Positions 61,761 through 64,000 of a DNA stretch of 64,000 bases are shown here, in pieces (position 1 is the first letter of the stretch; each line of letters opens with the position of its first letter). A model generated the notes under the pieces. It did not search any database, was not told the origin of the DNA, and saw only the letters and a list, made by a program, of their open reading frames with translations. Made by a program: the position numbers and the translations under genes. Source of the stretch: Stenotrophomonas sp. SY1 (GTDB lineage Bacteria; Pseudomonadota; Gammaproteobacteria; Xanthomonadales; Xanthomonadaceae); contig NZ_JAJOYR010000001.1 in NCBI RefSeq assembly GCF_021202945.1, positions 992,001 to 1,056,000 of the forward strand. The letters are read 5' to 3'.

Positions 61761-62531
61761 TCACTCCCCGTTGTGGGGAATTTCGACTCTGGTTTCCCCC
61801 AGGAAAACGCCTTCCGGGCCGAAGCGTCGTTCGTGGATGAAGCCCTGTCCTTCATGGTCGATGGCGATCACCGTGCTGGCGCGGGTGCCGTAATCGGTGC
61901 CACGAATGAACGCGCTGGAAAGCCGGCGCTCCAGTTCCAGTGGAATGCCGGTATGTGGCAATGCCTCATCCGGCGGCCGGCTTTCGTCGGCCAACGCCTG
62001 CCAGATCCCATCGAGAGTGATTTCGTCCCGAGCCAGCCACTGCTCCAGCGCCTGCATCAGTCGGCGGGTCTTCGGCCACGGTGCGTCGAGCGTGCCGTTG
62101 GACATGCCGTGGATGCCGGGCGGCAGGCGAAGGTGCAGGGCCGGGTGGTTGCCGAGGAAGCAGCAGTGCTCGGCATCGGCGACCAGCAGGTTGAACGGGG
62201 CGAATTCACTGGCCCGGTTGGCCAGCGCATCGACATAAGTGGTCGCGTCCTGGGTACCGCCCAGATAGCCGGCAATCAGTTCGCCGCGCGACGGCCCGCC
62301 GCTGGGTGCGGTCGGGTCACGCACGTTGGTGACCACCGCGGCATGTCCGAGCGTGTTGACGCCCATCCAGCTGCCGCCCGAGCGCAGATCACGCCCGGCA
62401 ATGACCCCTGCGAGCGGGGCGGGCCAGCGTTGCAGGGGCGCAGTGGGACGGGCGTGGAACTCGTCGCGGTTGCCGGCCATGAACAAGCGCCAGCGCGGAT
62501 GGCATTTCCAGGCAAAGGTGACCAGGCACAT
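61761..62531 (-). CDS. NRDE family protein (TANGO2-like)
   Basis: A 256-residue protein. It starts MCLVTFAWK, so Cys2 becomes an N-terminal nucleophile, and carries the motif that names the family, AGNRDEFHARPTAPLQRW. GGSWMGVN, TNVRDP and SRGELIAGYL follow in the usual order. Family members are Ntn-hydrolase-like; a role in heme handling has been proposed for TANGO2/HRG-9 relatives, but the bacterial substrate is unknown. Confidence 0.88.
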   Translation of the reverse strand: MCLVTFAWKCHPRWRLFMAGNRDEFHARPTAPLQRWPAPLAGVIAGRDLRSGGSWMGVNTLGHAAVVTNVRDPTAPSGGPSRGELIAGYLGGTQDATTYVDALANRASEFAPFNLLVADAEHCCFLGNHPALHLRLPPGIHGMSNGTLDAPWPKTRRLMQALEQWLARDEITLDGIWQALADESRPPDEALPHTGIPLELERRLSSAFIRGTDYGTRASTVIAIDHEGQGFIHERRFGPEGVFLGETRVEIPHNGE

Positions 62532-62745
62532 GTAGGAAGTGTGCCGGTTTGCGCACTTGTCGGCCATGTCCACCTGAATGGCAATGTAGTTGCCAGTGAC
62601 TTTTCACATCCCCTCTACGCTGCTGAATTTCAAAGAAATCTCAAAATTTGAGACGAAACAGCAACTTGTGGATAAACCTTGAACAACTCTCTAAAGATTG
62701 CTGCAAGCCCTTGATGCGAATGACGATTTTGCGTGCGGAAAGTTG

Positions 62746-62773
62746 TTGACAACCCTAGGCTCGCTGCTAAGGT
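62746..62773 (+). promoter_or_regulatory. Promoter of mraZ
   Basis: TTGACA (62746-62751), 16 bases, TAAGGT (62768-62773). Confidence 0.7.
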
Positions 62774-62816
62774 GGGCATCAGAGGGAAAACCGGGTTTTT
62801 TGTGGTTTTTCGTGGT
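62772..62816 (+). promoter_or_regulatory. Candidate MraZ operator (G-rich repeats at about 10-bp spacing)
   Basis: TGGG at 62773, AGGG at 62783, CGGG at 62792, TGGT at 62803 and TGGT at 62813: five units at 9-11 bp steps directly behind the -10 box. E. coli MraZ is known to bind TGGGN repeats on a 10-bp step in front of its own gene, so autorepression is likely. Confidence 0.6.
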
Positions 62817-62860
62817 TCAATGACTTTCCATACGCAATCCAGACAAACGGGTGCATTCGG

Positions 62861-63307
62861 GTGTTTCAGGGTGAGACGGCCATCACGGTTGACGACAAGG
62901 GACGCATGGCGGTGCCCACCGCCTACCGCGACCTTGTCGCGCGTGCCAGCGGCAACCGTCTTGTCCTGACCTACAACCCGTTCGAGGCCGGTTGCCTGTG
63001 GTTGTACTCAGAGCAGGAGTGGGAACGGGTGCGGGATGATGTGATGGCCAAGCCCAATACCCAGCGCGTGGTGCGCACCCTGCAACAGAAACTTGTCGGC
63101 TCCGCTGCCCATCTGGAACTGGATGGCAACGGCCGCATCAGCCTTCCGTCCAGCCATCGCAGCGCGGTGGGCATAGAGAAGAAGGCGGTATTGATGGGAA
63201 TGGGTGACAAGTTCGAACTGTGGAGCGAGCAAGCGCATCGCGCACTGATCCAGCAGACGTTGTCTGATGAGGATCTGGGCGATGGGCTGCTCGACCTGAA
63301 GTTGTGA
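62861..63307 (+). CDS. mraZ: Transcriptional regulator MraZ
   Basis: A 148-residue ring-forming DNA-binding protein with two SpoVT/AbrB-like halves: [24 protein letters not shown] and [21 protein letters not shown]. It is the first gene of the division and cell-wall (dcw) cluster and likely represses that cluster through the repeats just upstream. The start is a GTG. It overlaps rsmH. Confidence 0.96.
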   Translation: MFQGETAITVDDKGRMAVPTAYRDLVARASGNRLVLTYNPFEAGCLWLYSEQEWERVRDDVMAKPNTQRVVRTLQQKLVGSAAHLELDGNGRISLPSSHRSAVGIEKKAVLMGMGDKFELWSEQAHRALIQQTLSDEDLGDGLLDLKL

Positions 63308-64000
63308 GCCGGGGTGCCCGGGTGCGCGGTCAAGCGCAAGCCGGTCACCCTCCGGTGTCACAGCCGCCGGCGGCTCACCTGCCGGTGCTGTACACCCAGG
63401 TCCTGCAGGGCCTGAGGGTGATCGAAGATGGTACGTATCTGGATGGCACGTTCGGTCGCGGCGGTCACGCCGGCGGCGTGCTGCGCCAGCTGGGTCCGAA
63501 TGGCCGTCTGCTGGTGATGGACAAGGACCCCGAAGCCATTGCCGTGGCCGAGCGCGATTTCGCGCCCGATGGCCGCGTGTCGATCTATCGCGGCAGCTTT
63601 GCCGACCTGTTGAACTGGAACGAGACCGCCGCCGGCCTTGATGGCGTGCTGTTCGATCTGGGTGTGTCTTCGCCGCAATTGGATGTGGCCGAGCGTGGTT
63701 TCAGCTTCGGCAAGGACGGTCCGCTGGACATGCGCATGGACCCGGATTCGGGTGAGAGCGCGGCGCAGTGGATCAACCGCGTCGAGGACCGTGAGATCGC
63801 CGACGTGCTGTGGACCTACGGCGAAGAACGCCAGAGCCGTCGCATCGCGCGTGCCATCGTTGCCCGTCGTGCGACCCAGCCGTTCACCCGTACCGCTGAA
63901 CTGGCGGAGGTGATCGCTTCGGTGATGCCGCGTGGCAAGGACAAGATCCATCCGGCCACGCGCAGCTTCCAGGCCATCCGCATCCACATCAACCGTGAGC
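63304..64000 (+). CDS. rsmH: 16S rRNA (cytosine(1402)-N4)-methyltransferase RsmH, 3' part missing
   Basis: An open frame of 232 codons that runs off the window. It matches Rsm[30 protein letters not shown] (SAM site), [41 protein letters not shown] and [11 protein letters not shown]. The GTG at 63304 overlaps the mraZ stop (GTGA) and adds about 25 residues ahead of the conserved start; a later start cannot be excluded. It methylates C1402, the same base as RsmI encoded 3.5 kb upstream. Confidence 0.93.
   Translation, partial: MSRGARVRGQAQAGHPPVSQPPAAHLPVLYTQVLQGLRVIEDGTYLDGTFGRGGHAGGVLRQLGPNGRLLVMDKDPEAIAVAERDFAPDGRVSIYRGSFADLLNWNETAAGLDGVLFDLGVSSPQLDVAERGFSFGKDGPLDMRMDPDSGESAAQWINRVEDREIADVLWTYGEERQSRRIARAIVARRATQPFTRTAELAEVIASVMPRGKDKIHPATRSFQAIRIHINRE

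Larger units (their letters stand above)
62532..62860 (+). promoter_or_regulatory. Control region of the mraZ division/cell-wall cluster
   Basis: About 330 AT-richer bases. It holds a perfect DnaA box (TGTGGATAA, 62667-62675, i.e. TTATCCACA on the minus strand), a promoter, and a row of G-rich repeats covering the promoter exit. It is the most regulated-looking gap in the window. Confidence 0.65.

Overview
The window is about 66% GC chromosomal DNA from a member of the Xanthomonadaceae, most likely Stenotrophomonas. The reasons are the xps-type order of the type II secretion genes (E-F-G-H-I-J-K-L-M-N-D), a chaperone-usher operon whose major pilin resembles the SMF-1 fimbrin of S. maltophilia, GTAG-headed palindromes of the SMAG type, and the housekeeping gene order. 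The species call is an inference; nothing could be searched. I saw no prophage, insertion sequence, CRISPR array, tRNA or rRNA.

Layout. 1-7500: dsbC, a convergent secreted GH18 chitinase, and purL. 7500-16300: a 600-base leader and a 2724-residue trimeric autotransporter adhesin whose head is built from near-identical 0.94-1.0 kb in-frame repeats. 16450-18324: a secreted subtilisin-like protease. 18568-29066: the complete xps/gsp type II secretion operon, followed by two coupled family 2 glycosyltransferases. 30963-32150: pncB. 32255-38090: a chaperone-usher pilus locus (a lone pilin-like gene divergent from pilin-chaperone-usher-adhesin). 38214-45938: a DUF3667 membrane protein, a purine permease, ettA, an RcnB-like protein, glyA, nrdR and an unrecognised exported protein. 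46083-52251: an acetyltransferase, then riboflavin genes (ribD, FMN riboswitch, ribE, ribBA with a degenerate RibA half, ribH) running into nusB and thiL. 52406-54947: a four-gene module of two roadblock/LC7 proteins, a receiver-like adaptor and a small GTPase. 55150-60062: an FAD-linked 2-hydroxyacid dehydrogenase, a membrane hydrolase, yraN and lpoA on the minus strand, with rsmI divergent. 60137-64000: an exported esterase, the RNase P RNA, an NRDE protein and the start of the division/cell wall cluster (mraZ, rsmH, cut by the window end).

How it fits together. The first 38 kb is largely about the cell surface: a protein export machine, two plausible clients beside it (chitinase and protease), and two adhesion systems (trimeric autotransporter and pilus). 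The rest is mainly housekeeping. The least familiar item is the roadblock/GTPase module at 52.4-54.9 kb. Its GTPase resembles those of the actinobacterial 'conservon' operons, but the sensor kinase is missing and an unfamiliar protein sits in the adaptor position.
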